The translations under genes were made by a program, and so were the position numbers. The notes below the pieces were generated by a model. That model saw only the letters and a program-made list of their open reading frames with translations, searched no databases and had not been told where the DNA came from. A stretch of 10,785 nt of DNA, taken from the NCBI GenBank assembly GCA_002730655.1, contig PCAT01000031.1:1-10785 (forward strand). The letters run 5' to 3'. The stretch is from Balneola sp. Its GTDB lineage: Bacteria; Bacteroidota; Rhodothermia; Balneolales; Balneolaceae. How positions within the stretch are numbered: position 1 is the first letter of the stretch; each line of letters starts with the position of its first letter. Shown here in pieces: positions 1 through 7,419 of this stretch.

Positions 1-1892
1 AGATGCTTCGTAAGCATGGTGTAGTAGGGAAATTTGTCGAGTTTTATGGTGAAGGAATTAGCAATATGAGTTTACCTGACCGGGCGACCATAGCCAATAT
101 GGCACCGGAATATGGAGCCACCATGGGATTCTTCCCTATAGATCATGAATCCTTACGGTATATGCGGCGCACTGGACGATCAGAGGAACTAGTGCAACTT
201 GTTGAGTATTATACAAAAGCCCAGGGTTTATTCCGTACCGATGACACACTAGATCCTCACTTTACCAGCACGCTTGAGTTGGACTTGAGTACGGTTGAAA
301 CCTCGCTTGCAGGCCCAAAATTACCACATGACCGAATAACATTAGGTAATATGAAGCGCACTTTCGAGGCGGCTTTAACGAGCGATAATCCCACGATGGG
401 CTTTGCTCTAGCTCAAGATCAGTTAGCCAATAAAGCGATGTACCGCAATGGCCAAGACATTGAAATGAAACATGGTGATGTAGTGATTGCTGCTATAACT
501 AGTTGTACAAACACCTCAAACCCAAGTGTTATGTTGGGAGCAGGTATTGTCGCCAAGAAAGCTGTTGAAAGAGGCTTGAAAGTGCCAGCATATGTCAAAA
601 CTTCATTGGCACCTGGCTCCCGAGTCGTAACAGAATATTTGAGTGAAGCTGGACTAACTGAATACTTGGATACCCTTGGCTTTAATCTAGTAGGTTACGG
701 TTGTACTACCTGTATTGGCAATTCAGGGCCACTTCCTGCCCCCGTAGAAAAGGCGGTCAAGGAAGGGGATTTGATTGTTGCTGGAGTACTGTCAGGAAAT
801 CGAAACTTCGAAGGACGTATTCATCCTTATGTAAAGGCTAATTTTCTAGCTTCACCCCCTTTGGTAGTGGCTTATGCACTAGCCGGCACCGTAGATATAG
901 ACCTAGCAACCGAGCCACTTTGTAAAGACAAAGACGGAAATGAAGTGTATTTAAAAGAGCTATGGCCAACTACCGATGAAATAGCAGCTGAGTTGGACAA
1001 CGCCATACGTCCGGAGTTGTTCAATAAAATGTATGATGATGTATTTGAATCACCAACTTGGGAGGAGATTCCTGTGAGTGGGGGTGAACTTTTCGGCTGG
1101 CAGGATTTATCGACTTACATTCAAGAACCTCCTTTCTTTATGAGTATGTCCGAAGAATACCGTCCCATTCAGCCTATTAAAGGAGCTCGGGCCTTGGTTA
1201 AAGTGGGTGATTCTATTACGACAGATCATATTTCGCCAGCAGGAAATATTAAAGAGGATGCACCTGCAGGGCTGTTTTTAAAGGAAAATGGGGTGCAAAG
1301 CGCAGACTTTAACTCTTATGGATCCCGTAGAGGGAATGATCGAATCATGACCCGAGGTACATTTGCTAATGTACGTTTCAAAAATCAATTGGCACCAGGA
1401 ACCGAGGGAGGTTTTACAACCTATTTCCCCGATAATGAAGTCACCAGTATTTTTGATGCTTCATTAAAATACAAAGCATCAAATACTCCTCTTGTGGCTC
1501 TTGCCGGAAAACAGTATGGAACGGGATCATCTCGTGATTGGGCCGCCAAGGGAACAAATTTACTTGGTGTTAAGGCGGTGATAGCGGAGTCTTATGAGCG
1601 AATTCATCGGTCTAATTTGGTACAAATGGGGGTGCTTCCTCTTCAATATAAGCAGGGAGTAACCGCTGGGAGTTTAGGATTAGATGGTACCGAGCATTTC
1701 GATGTTGCAGTGGATGATTCAGTACAAGCACGACAAGAAATTCAGGTTGTTGCCACCAAAACGGATGGAACGGTTATTGAATTTACCACCGACTGCCGCA
1801 TAGATACTCCAGTTGAAGTAGATTACTACCGTAATGGGGGTATTTTACACACGGTACTGTTGGATTACGTCCAAAAAAACCAAGCTAATTAA
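1..1892 (+). CDS. acnA: Aconitate hydratase, AcnA/IRP1 type (5' end outside window)
   Basis: TCA-cycle enzyme that isomerises citrate to isocitrate through a [4Fe-4S] cluster in the cytoplasm. The window carries 629 in-frame codons from the first ATG at base 3. The family is about 900 residues, so roughly 270 N-terminal residues lie upstream and that ATG is internal. Numbered from it, the three cluster cysteines are Cys168 (in TSCTNTSNPS), Cys234 and Cys237 (in GCTTCIGNSGP). Their spacing (66 and 3) equals that of IRP1 Cys437/503/506. The swivel domain follows from about residue 395, with TTDHISPAG, YGSRRGNDRIM (438-448) and QYGTGSSRDWAAKG (504-517), the last two holding substrate-binding Ser and Arg residues. 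The C-terminus looks complete (TAA at 1890-1892). It converges on the FAD hydroxylase and is unrelated to that operon. A bifunctional RNA-binding role is known for some family members but cannot be judged here. Confidence 0.96.
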   Translation, partial: MLRKHGVVGKFVEFYGEGISNMSLPDRATIANMAPEYGATMGFFPIDHESLRYMRRTGRSEELVQLVEYYTKAQGLFRTDDTLDPHFTSTLELDLSTVETSLAGPKLPHDRITLGNMKRTFEAALTSDNPTMGFALAQDQLANKAMYRNGQDIEMKHGDVVIAAITSCTNTSNPSVMLGAGIVAKKAVERGLKVPAYVKTSLAPGSRVVTEYLSEAGLTEYLDTLGFNLVGYGCTTCIGNSGPLPAPVEKAVKEGDLIVAGVLSGNRNFEGRIHPYVKANFLASPPLVVAYALAGTVDIDLATEPLCKDKDGNEVYLKELWPTTDEIAAELDNAIRPELFNKMYDDVFESPTWEEIPVSGGELFGWQDLSTYIQEPPFFMSMSEEYRPIQPIKGARALVKVGDSITTDHISPAGNIKEDAPAGLFLKENGVQSADFNSYGSRRGNDRIMTRGTFANVRFKNQLAPGTEGGFTTYFPDNEVTSIFDASLKYKASNTPLVALAGKQYGTGSSRDWAAKGTNLLGVKAVIAESYERIHRSNLVQMGVLPLQYKQGVTAGSLGLDGTEHFDVAVDDSVQARQEIQVVATKTDGTVIEFTTDCRIDTPVEVDYYRNGGILHTVLLDYVQKNQAN

Positions 1893-1908
1893 GGAAAGCA
1901 GACATACC

Positions 1909-1935
1909 AAAGCGTCAACCACTTAAGTTGGCTTT
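1909..1935. terminator. Weak hairpin between convergent genes, possible bidirectional terminator
   Basis: In the 47-base gap between the stop codons of acnA and the FAD hydroxylase, AAAGC (1909-1913) and CAAC (1916-1919) pair with GTTG (1927-1930) and GCTTT (1931-1935). This gives a 9-bp stem with a two-base bulge and a 7-base loop. No run of T follows on either strand, so intrinsic termination would be weak. The position, where two transcripts meet, is the main argument for it. Confidence 0.3.
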
Positions 1936-1939
1936 AAGA

Positions 1940-3166
1940 CTATTTGGTTGGCAAATTGCTCATTGTGAATCGTTCGGCTAGTTTCCTCGAACTGACAGGT
2001 ATGAATAGTAGAATTTGGATGAAAAGCTGTTTAAGCCATTGAAGCTTGGATTTTCGACCCATTCTCATATTCCAGTGAGCACGGCGAGCTACCTCGGTTA
2101 CAACCGCATCGAAATTAGTCGAATACGAAGTGAGCGGTATTGGATTTTCTGAGGACTTATACAGTACACCTATGTCATTGATTTTATTGATATCTTTGGC
2201 TAGTTGCCATGCGCCCAACCATCCTAAATTCATTCCTTGTCCGCCTATAGGACTAACAACATGGGCAGCATCGCCCACAAGGAATAAACGATTTTTCTGT
2301 CTCAAGTCTGCTCTGTGGTGTTGTACACCAAAGCTACTAATCATTGAGCAAGTATCTGCATTAGGTCTTTCTCCAACCCGCTTATAAATAGCTTCACTAA
2401 GCCACTTCGGTTGTGGCTTTGATTGATAGTGCTCGGTCTTAATTACCCATCGTCTTTTTTGATCGGCGATAGGAAAGGATTCTACCAATCCCTCCGAAGT
2501 GATGTACACAAAAGGGGGAGATTGAGGGTATTCTTGGTCTGGAAAGTCACCCATTGCGTAAGAATCGGGATATGGACTTCCCCTATAAGGTATACCCGCC
2601 ATACTTCGTAGGGTGCTATTTTTCCCATCACAAGCAATCAGAATGGGAGTTCTATGTTCTAGTGTCTCGGTAAGTTGATTCTCCATTGAATGCGGGACTT
2701 TATGTGAATAAACAACTAAATGGTCCTCATTATCTCGGTAACTAGTAACCTCGTACCCATATTTAATATTATGTGGGTAAAGCTCCGTAAAGGCACTCTT
2801 TAGTATAGCCTCGGTTTCATTTTGAGGGTGAATTAAAATGTATGGATGCTTTTGCCCAGACCGTTGAGTCGTCGAAAAATTAATCTCTCCAAGTTTTTTT
2901 CTTCCATTATGGGCAATCCCTTTGTCTACTCGAATACCTTTTTTTAAAAACTGATCCAATATTCCCAATTCTTCCAGCATAACTAAACATGGCGGGTGGA
3001 TACCTAGCGAACGCGTATCGGAAATTGCCTCACTTCTTTTTTCCATAATGACACATTCAATTCCATTTAGATACAAGGATAACGCTTGAAATAAGCCCAC
3101 TGGGCCTGCCCCAACAATTATAATAGGCGCTTTATTTCCTGCCATTTCAGACTTAGGCAAGGCCAT
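1940..3166 (-). CDS. FAD-dependent aromatic hydroxylase (PF01494 / UbiH-like), last gene of PKS cluster
   Basis: Predicted flavoprotein monooxygenase that would hydroxylate a phenolic ring using NAD(P)H and O2. All three group A markers are present. From the chosen start these are the Rossmann GAGPVG at residues 19-24, the CDG motif at 179-181 within ACDGKNSTLR, and the FAD-ribityl motif VGDAAHVVSPIGGQGMN at about 297-312. A hydrophobic stretch near the C-terminus (about 378-392, LFIQILLFIP) could press the enzyme onto the membrane, which suits a lipidic substrate. I chose the ATG at 3164-3166 (408 aa) because GAGG stands 6 bases before it. An upstream in-frame ATG at 3176-3178 (412 aa) has no such site and in fact overlaps it. 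The start overlaps the methyltransferase 3' end, implying translational coupling. Its likely role is that of SrsC, ring hydroxylation toward a quinone. Substrate is inferred; geranylgeranyl-reductase-like or other UbiH-family activity is less likely given the neighbours. Confidence 0.85.
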   Translation of the reverse strand: MALPKSEMAGNKAPIIIVGAGPVGLFQALSLYLNGIECVIMEKRSEAISDTRSLGIHPPCLVMLEELGILDQFLKKGIRVDKGIAHNGRKKLGEINFSTTQRSGQKHPYILIHPQNETEAILKSAFTELYPHNIKYGYEVTSYRDNEDHLVVYSHKVPHSMENQLTETLEHRTPILIACDGKNSTLRSMAGIPYRGSPYPDSYAMGDFPDQEYPQSPPFVYITSEGLVESFPIADQKRRWVIKTEHYQSKPQPKWLSEAIYKRVGERPNADTCSMISSFGVQHHRADLRQKNRLFLVGDAAHVVSPIGGQGMNLGWLGAWQLAKDINKINDIGVLYKSSENPIPLTSYSTNFDAVVTEVARRAHWNMRMGRKSKLQWLKQLFIQILLFIPVSSRKLAERFTMSNLPTK

Positions 3167-3911
3167 GTTCTCCCTCATAGATTAACAACAGCCGAAAAGG
3201 AAATAATCTTTCAACTTTCCAACCCTCCGAGCTAAGAGTATCTAGTTCGTTCTCTCGAAAACTTTTCTTCAAACTAGTACGTCCGTCCTGGTAAATAAAT
3301 GAGGATCTAAATCGTAAAGGAAATAGGCATAAACTAAAGAGGGTATATGCCAAACTGCTACGTTCCAAATCATTACAAATGACCTTTGTTCCTAGTACTG
3401 CACATTCGGTTAAAAATGGGTTAATCTTATCAAAGGGTATATGATGGAGTACGTGATTATTTATAACTAGATCTACTTTATAGTTGCGACGTGCCAACTC
3501 AGTAGTCGATATACATTCAAAAAAAAGCCCAACAGTTTTTTTTTTATTATTTACTTGAGCTGTTTCGGCTAACACTTTCCTATTGGCTTTTGCCCAAGCT
3601 ATCGCGCGATCATCAATATCTATGCCTATAATATGTGCATTAATTCCATCTTTTTTTAGCCATTTAAACAGAAGAAAAGCTATATCCCCACCCCCACAAC
3701 CTACATCGCATACTTTAAATATATTTCCTTGTCTTTGAATTTTCTTTGCATGAGGACGAATATATTTTGCATATACTCTATTCCATCGAGATATCAATCT
3801 ATTTAACGTATAGAAATCGGCATAGGTTTGTTCGAGTTGCTTACAATCGGCATCTTCAATGTCCATTTGTTCGATTAGATTGCCTTGTCGTTGGCCCAAA
3901 TGTGTAAACAT
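3153..3911 (-). CDS. Class I SAM-dependent methyltransferase of the type III PKS cluster
   Basis: Predicted cytosolic methyltransferase acting on the polyketide product. SAM-binding motif I is clear at residues 69-76 (DVGCGGGD). An acidic motif GIDID follows at 96-100, which should contact the SAM ribose, and then LVINNHVLHHI at 148-158. The C-terminal part, with RSSLAYTLFSL, RSS and a DGRTSLKKSF segment (about 185-218), resembles what I recall of methyltransferases that sit beside bacterial type III PKS genes such as SrsB. At 252 aa the length is usual. The first ATG (3911) begins 7 bases after the PKS stop. An internal Met16 is an alternative start, and neither has a clear Shine-Dalgarno. 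The gene ends inside the start of the FAD hydroxylase. It contains an A10 run and a T8 run (sense strand) within 27 bases, possible slippage sites. Methyltransferase identity is firm; O- versus C-methylation and the substrate are not. Confidence 0.85.
   Translation of the reverse strand: MFTHLGQRQGNLIEQMDIEDADCKQLEQTYADFYTLNRLISRWNRVYAKYIRPHAKKIQRQGNIFKVCDVGCGGGDIAFLLFKWLKKDGINAHIIGIDIDDRAIAWAKANRKVLAETAQVNNKKKTVGLFFECISTTELARRNYKVDLVINNHVLHHIPFDKINPFLTECAVLGTKVICNDLERSSLAYTLFSLCLFPLRFRSSFIYQDGRTSLKKSFRENELDTLSSEGWKVERLFPFRLLLIYEGEHGLA
3170..3176 (-). promoter_or_regulatory. Ribosome binding site deciding the start of the FAD hydroxylase
   Basis: On the minus strand GAGGGAG lies just before the ATG at 3166, with GAGG at 6-base spacing. 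Most genes in the window lack a Shine-Dalgarno sequence, so this one is notable. It sits inside the 3' end of the methyltransferase gene and overlaps the alternative ATG at 3178, favouring the shorter protein. Confidence 0.55.
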
Positions 3912-3918
3912 TGGCTAT

Positions 3919-5040
3919 TTAATTGGGTTCTATACGACGTAGTAAAGCCGTTTCTATGCTTAGACCTGGGCCAAAAGCCATTGCTAATGTAGTATTACGT
4001 CCTTCGCGAGTATGCGCTTGAGACGGGGGGCGCTTTAGTAGTTCATCCAATACAAATAAAATAGTAGCACTACTCATATTCCCATTGTTTTTAAGAACCG
4101 TTCTAGATGCGTCCAGGGCTTTATCTTCTAGCTCAAAGCTGTGTTCTACTTTATCTAAGATAGCTCGCCCTCCTGGATGTATTGCCCAATAGCCAATATC
4201 CTCTACCCCTAAATCAAAGCTAGAAAAAAGAGAATCGGTGATATCATTCATATTATTTTTAATAATATCGGGCACATATGAGGATAAGGTCATATCAAAA
4301 CCTGTATCACCGATTGTCCAGGCCATATCCTGCTCTCCTTCATAGGCTAGATCATTTGCGAAATCTTCTATTTTAAAGGCAGACCTCATCGGTTTAATAG
4401 CGGAAACTAGGGCGCCTGCAGATCCATCCGCAAAAACAGATCCTGCTATTAAAGTATCGGGATCAGTTTTAGGGTTAAAGTGTAAAGAACAAAGCTCAGC
4501 AGCCACAACGAGAATCATAGCCTTAGGATTTTGATCACAAAATGCCTTTGCCATACGTAAGGCTGGAAAAGCAGCATAACAGCCCATAAAGCCTATATGA
4601 TAGCGTTCTACACTTGAAGCTAAGCCCAACTCTTTTACAATTTCATAGTCTGGGCCTGGGGCAAAAAAACCTGTACATGATACCGTTATTACATGACTTA
4701 TTGGTGGGAGATCAGTTTTTTTATGTTGCTGAATTAAAGCATTTGCAGTTTTTAAAAAGAGCTCCTTTGCTGCGGATTCATACTGTTTATTACGTTCACC
4801 TGTACTAGGTATATATTCTGGGTTAAAACAACGATGAAAAAAACTCTGCGGATCTTTCGAGTAATAATCATTTAAAACAGTATGGCGGCGATCGATACCA
4901 GATTGTGTATAGATCCTGTGTAAGATAGCCTGAGTCTTCCTGTCATTCTTGTGAAAGGATTTTAGTCTATCCAATAACTCGAGTTGATTACCTTGAGTTA
5001 CTGGAACAGATGTTTCTAAGTAATGAATGTAGCTAGGCAT
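3919..5040 (-). CDS. Type III polyketide synthase (chalcone/stilbene synthase family)
   Basis: Homodimeric thiolase-fold enzyme that extends an acyl-CoA starter with malonyl-CoA and cyclises the product to a pyrone or resorcinol-type ring. The catalytic triad is intact: Cys154 in FMGCYAAF, His288 in WAIHPGGRAIL and Asn321 in NNGNMSSATILF. The family motif SCTGFFAPGPD (121-131) and the C-terminal AFGPGLSIET loop (355-364) are also present. The length of 373 aa is normal, slightly shorter than many actinobacterial members. Because all three catalytic residues and the decarboxylation machinery are present, it should be a genuine PKS and not a KAS III or HMG-CoA synthase relative. It is the first gene of the trio with a methyltransferase and an FAD hydroxylase, pointing to alkylresorcinol or alkylpyrone chemistry as in SrsA. 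The starter unit and number of extensions cannot be read from the sequence. It starts 43 bases after the MATE gene, the largest gap in the run. Confidence 0.94.
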   Translation of the reverse strand: MPSYIHYLETSVPVTQGNQLELLDRLKSFHKNDRKTQAILHRIYTQSGIDRRHTVLNDYYSKDPQSFFHRCFNPEYIPSTGERNKQYESAAKELFLKTANALIQQHKKTDLPPISHVITVSCTGFFAPGPDYEIVKELGLASSVERYHIGFMGCYAAFPALRMAKAFCDQNPKAMILVVAAELCSLHFNPKTDPDTLIAGSVFADGSAGALVSAIKPMRSAFKIEDFANDLAYEGEQDMAWTIGDTGFDMTLSSYVPDIIKNNMNDITDSLFSSFDLGVEDIGYWAIHPGGRAILDKVEHSFELEDKALDASRTVLKNNGNMSSATILFVLDELLKRPPSQAHTREGRNTTLAMAFGPGLSIETALLRRIEPN

Positions 5041-5083
5041 ATTACTATTACAATTAAGCTATACTATTGGTTCGGCCTCTTTG

Positions 5084-6427
5084 TTAGTTTTTATTCCGCG
5101 TTAAAATATGGAAGCGTGTATTGTGTAACATAGCAGCAGTAGTTAATCCTGCAATAAGTCCCATCCATAGTCCTTCAGGACCATATCCCCTAATAAAACT
5201 CAGATAATAACCCACAGAAAAACCAATAAACCAATAAGAAATTAAGTTGAATACCATAGGCATGCGAGTATCCTTTAAGCCTCTAAGCGCTCCAAAAGCC
5301 CCCACTTGTAAACCGTCGGATAGTTGAAAAACGGCTGCAAAGAATACTAAGCTAACTGCTAAATTAGAAACTTCTAAATCTTGGGTATATATGCTTACGA
5401 TGGTCTTCGGAAAACTAAAGAGCAATATAGCAGTGATAGTGGTTACTCCAGTACAAACAGCAGTACCCATAAAACCCCTGAAACGTGCCTCTTTGAGAAG
5501 TCCTTTGCCTATTGAAATTCCAACGCGTTGTGAAATAGCCAGAGATAATCCCAGAGGAATCATAAAAACAGTAGCGGCAATATTGATAGCCACTTGGTGG
5601 GCAGCAGAAGCCTGTACACTAAGAGTGCCCATGAGTACACTAACAGCAGCGAATAAAAGAACCTCCATCGTTGTACTAAAGGCATTAGGGATTCCAATTT
5701 TGAATAGTTCAGCAATGCGATCCCAATCGGGACCTTTGGTACGGACAAAAATTTTGAATCTGCGATATGTTTTGAATTTTGCGGTAAATATTAACATAGA
5801 AAGTCCACCTGCCCATTGCACTAGGGAAGTGGCGTACCCCGTACCTTCAGCCCCTAATTGGGGTAGTCCAAAAGCCCCATACATGAATATATAGTCCGCT
5901 GGGATATTGATTATAAGCATACCTAGTGCTACCAACATAGCAGGCCTAGTGTAAGCTAATCCTTCACTGAAATAACGAAATCCTGAAAACAAAAAGTAGG
6001 CGGGGATTCCCCAAGATGCTGCCAGCATATAATTAGTTGCAAGGGGGATGATTTCTGGGTCAACCCTTACAATAGGCATTAATTCAGGTAGCCATCGAAC
6101 CAGAAAAAAAGAAGGAAGTGCAATCAAAGCTACTACCCATAACATTTGCCGTGCGCTTTTACCTATTTCATCGAATCGTTTGCCTCCAAGATGATGTGAA
6201 ACTACTGGATTAATAGCTACAAGTGTTCCGATACCAAACATGAATACGGGCAGATATAGTGCATTTCCTACCGCTACACCGGCTAGATCTGCGGCGCTTA
6301 GTTGACCTGCCATGATAGTGTCTGTAACATTCAATCCCATTCCTAGCAATTGAGTGCCTACAACAGGTCCACCAATTTTGCCAAGTGCCGACACTTCTTT
6401 TTCAACCGAATTAATTGTAATGGACAT
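5084..6427 (-). CDS. MATE family multidrug/Na+ antiporter, NorM type
   Basis: Inner-membrane cation-coupled exporter of 447 aa with the hydrophobic pattern expected for 12 transmembrane helices in two MatE halves (about 17-180 and 240-400). The N-terminal segment TDTIMAGQLSAADLAGVAVG followed by LYLPVFMFGIGTL closely follows Vibrio NorM. The acidic residues associated with cation coupling in NorM (Asp36, Glu255, Asp371) fall at the same numbers here: Asp36 in TDTIMAG, Glu255 in TTMEVLL and Asp371 in LSDGLQVG. A Na+- or H+-driven drug or metabolite exporter is therefore well supported. It begins 10 bases after the dehydrogenase stop and precedes the PKS by 43 bases, so it is probably co-transcribed with both. 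Export of the polyketide product, or self-protection from a redox-active quinone, is a reasonable inference from position, but a general efflux pump in an unrelated operon is equally possible. Confidence 0.93.
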   Translation of the reverse strand: MSITINSVEKEVSALGKIGGPVVGTQLLGMGLNVTDTIMAGQLSAADLAGVAVGNALYLPVFMFGIGTLVAINPVVSHHLGGKRFDEIGKSARQMLWVVALIALPSFFLVRWLPELMPIVRVDPEIIPLATNYMLAASWGIPAYFLFSGFRYFSEGLAYTRPAMLVALGMLIINIPADYIFMYGAFGLPQLGAEGTGYATSLVQWAGGLSMLIFTAKFKTYRRFKIFVRTKGPDWDRIAELFKIGIPNAFSTTMEVLLFAAVSVLMGTLSVQASAAHQVAINIAATVFMIPLGLSLAISQRVGISIGKGLLKEARFRGFMGTAVCTGVTTITAILLFSFPKTIVSIYTQDLEVSNLAVSLVFFAAVFQLSDGLQVGAFGALRGLKDTRMPMVFNLISYWFIGFSVGYYLSFIRGYGPEGLWMGLIAGLTTAAMLHNTRFHILTRNKN

Positions 6428-6437
6428 GGCAATATGA

Positions 6438-7415
6438 TTAAGAAGCGGGAATTAGGTTAGGAATATCATCTGGATTCTTTTGATTGAGAATCCCAGCGAT
6501 AGCGTTCGCTGCTAATTGTCCTATAGCTGTTCGGGTTTCGTGCGTAGCACTTGCAATATGGGGAAGTAGTGTACAATTCGGTGCGGTGAGTAGGTCGGGA
6601 TCAACGCTTGGCTCAAATTCGTATACGTCGATACCAGCTCCACCAATGCGCCCCTGGTGTAGCGATTGGGCTAAAGCTTTTTCATTTATGACCGGTCCTC
6701 TAGAAATATTTAGCAGAATGGTATGTGATTGCATTAGGCTTAGACGCTGAGCGTTGATGAGATGGTGTGTGCTCTCTTGTAAAGGACAATGCATACTGAT
6801 GACGTCTGAATTACTTAGTAAGGTATCTAGATCATCAACAAATGTTGCTTGAGTAAGTTGTTCAATGGAGGTGGCTAATTTTCTACGATTATGGTAGTAA
6901 ATTTTCATTCCGAATGCCTGAGCTCTCTTCGCAAAAGATTGTCCAATGCGTCCCATTCCAATGATTCCAAGTTTTTTCCCCGCGAGTTCCATACCTAAAA
7001 ATCCCATTGGGTCCCATTGGGTAAAATGTCCATCTCTAAGATATTGTTCGGCTTTGTTGAATCTACGGGTGGTTGCTAGAAGAAGACCCATTGTGAAATC
7101 GGCGCAGGACTCTGTGAGTACATCTGGCGTATTAGCTACTTGAATATTAAAACGGTGAGCAGCTTGGACATCAATATTATCATAGCCTACTGCAAAATTA
7201 GCAACAATTTTTAACTTCTTTGCAACTTCTAATACTCTAGATGTTACTGGGGTTGAAAGCATGCAAAGCAATGCGTCATACTGTCCTATTACCTCAAGTA
7301 ATGAATCCTCTGTAAGAAACTGTCCTTGTTTACCTATCGTAACTTCACCTAAATTCTCGAGAAACTCAATATTGGACACTGGAATAGGTTCCGTAACTAA
7401 AATTTGGAAGCCCAT
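6438..7415 (-). CDS. D-isomer-specific 2-hydroxyacid dehydrogenase (glyoxylate/hydroxypyruvate reductase-like)
   Basis: Cytosolic NAD(P)-dependent oxidoreductase that interconverts 2-oxoacids and D-2-hydroxyacids. Catalytic residues align with phosphoglycerate dehydrogenase spacing: Arg239 (NISRGP), Glu268 (EFEP) and His286 (LLPHIASAT). The substrate-side loop has NFAVGYDNID (73-82), and the Rossmann motif GMGRIG is at 153-158. After the second beta strand the segment YHNRRK (174-179) has Asn-Arg-Arg where NAD-specific enzymes carry an acidic residue. As in GhrB-type reductases this suggests NADPH preference and a glyoxylate or hydroxypyruvate reductase role. No ACT domain is present, so it is not full-length SerA; 325 aa is normal. 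The gene starts 4 bases after the rsfS stop, with an AAGGG 7 bases before the ATG. The substrate is inferred, and D-lactate dehydrogenase-type activity remains possible. Confidence 0.9.
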   Translation of the reverse strand: MGFQILVTEPIPVSNIEFLENLGEVTIGKQGQFLTEDSLLEVIGQYDALLCMLSTPVTSRVLEVAKKLKIVANFAVGYDNIDVQAAHRFNIQVANTPDVLTESCADFTMGLLLATTRRFNKAEQYLRDGHFTQWDPMGFLGMELAGKKLGIIGMGRIGQSFAKRAQAFGMKIYYHNRRKLATSIEQLTQATFVDDLDTLLSNSDVISMHCPLQESTHHLINAQRLSLMQSHTILLNISRGPVINEKALAQSLHQGRIGGAGIDVYEFEPSVDPDLLTAPNCTLLPHIASATHETRTAIGQLAANAIAGILNQKNPDDIPNLIPAS

Positions 7416-7419
7416 TCGG

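Larger units (their letters stand above)
1940..5040 (-). other. Three-gene type III polyketide cluster (PKS - methyltransferase - FAD hydroxylase)
   Basis: Transcribed from 5040 down to 1940: type III PKS, 7-base gap, methyltransferase, 14-base overlap, FAD aromatic hydroxylase. The spacing implies translation from one mRNA. Content and order parallel the srsABC operon of Streptomyces griseus, in which the PKS builds alkylresorcinol or alkylpyrone phenolic lipids from a fatty acyl starter and malonyl-CoA, the methyltransferase methylates the ring, and the flavoprotein hydroxylates it to a quinol that oxidises to an alkylquinone. That pathway is established for Streptomyces. Its operation here is inferred from domain content only, and starter, chain length and final product are unknown. 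The trio looks somewhat more AT-rich than acnA, with homopolymer runs in the methyltransferase gene. Confidence 0.75.

Noticed and set aside
1940..5040. Recent horizontal transfer of the polyketide trio
   Set aside because: It looks a little more AT-rich than acnA, but no integrase, IS, tRNA boundary or flanking repeat is visible, and I could not compute composition statistics.
5041..5083. Internal promoter between MATE and PKS genes
   Set aside because: The 43-base gap has AT-rich -10-like strings (TAGTAT, TATAGC) on the minus strand, but no convincing -35 or TAnnTTTG motif, so I could not support it as a feature.
5391..5894. 167-codon open frame on the + strand inside the MATE gene, and other shorter opposite-strand frames such as 2130-2387, 6484-6750 and 7261-7473
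   Set aside because: They lie entirely or almost entirely antisense to well-supported genes and show no recognisable domain; they are shadows of the real reading frames.
7002..7021. Two tandem copies of TCCCATTGGG inside the 2-hydroxyacid dehydrogenase gene
   Set aside because: The encoded segment QWDPMGFLG is what the family normally has at this point, so the repeat follows from codon choice and not from a duplication.
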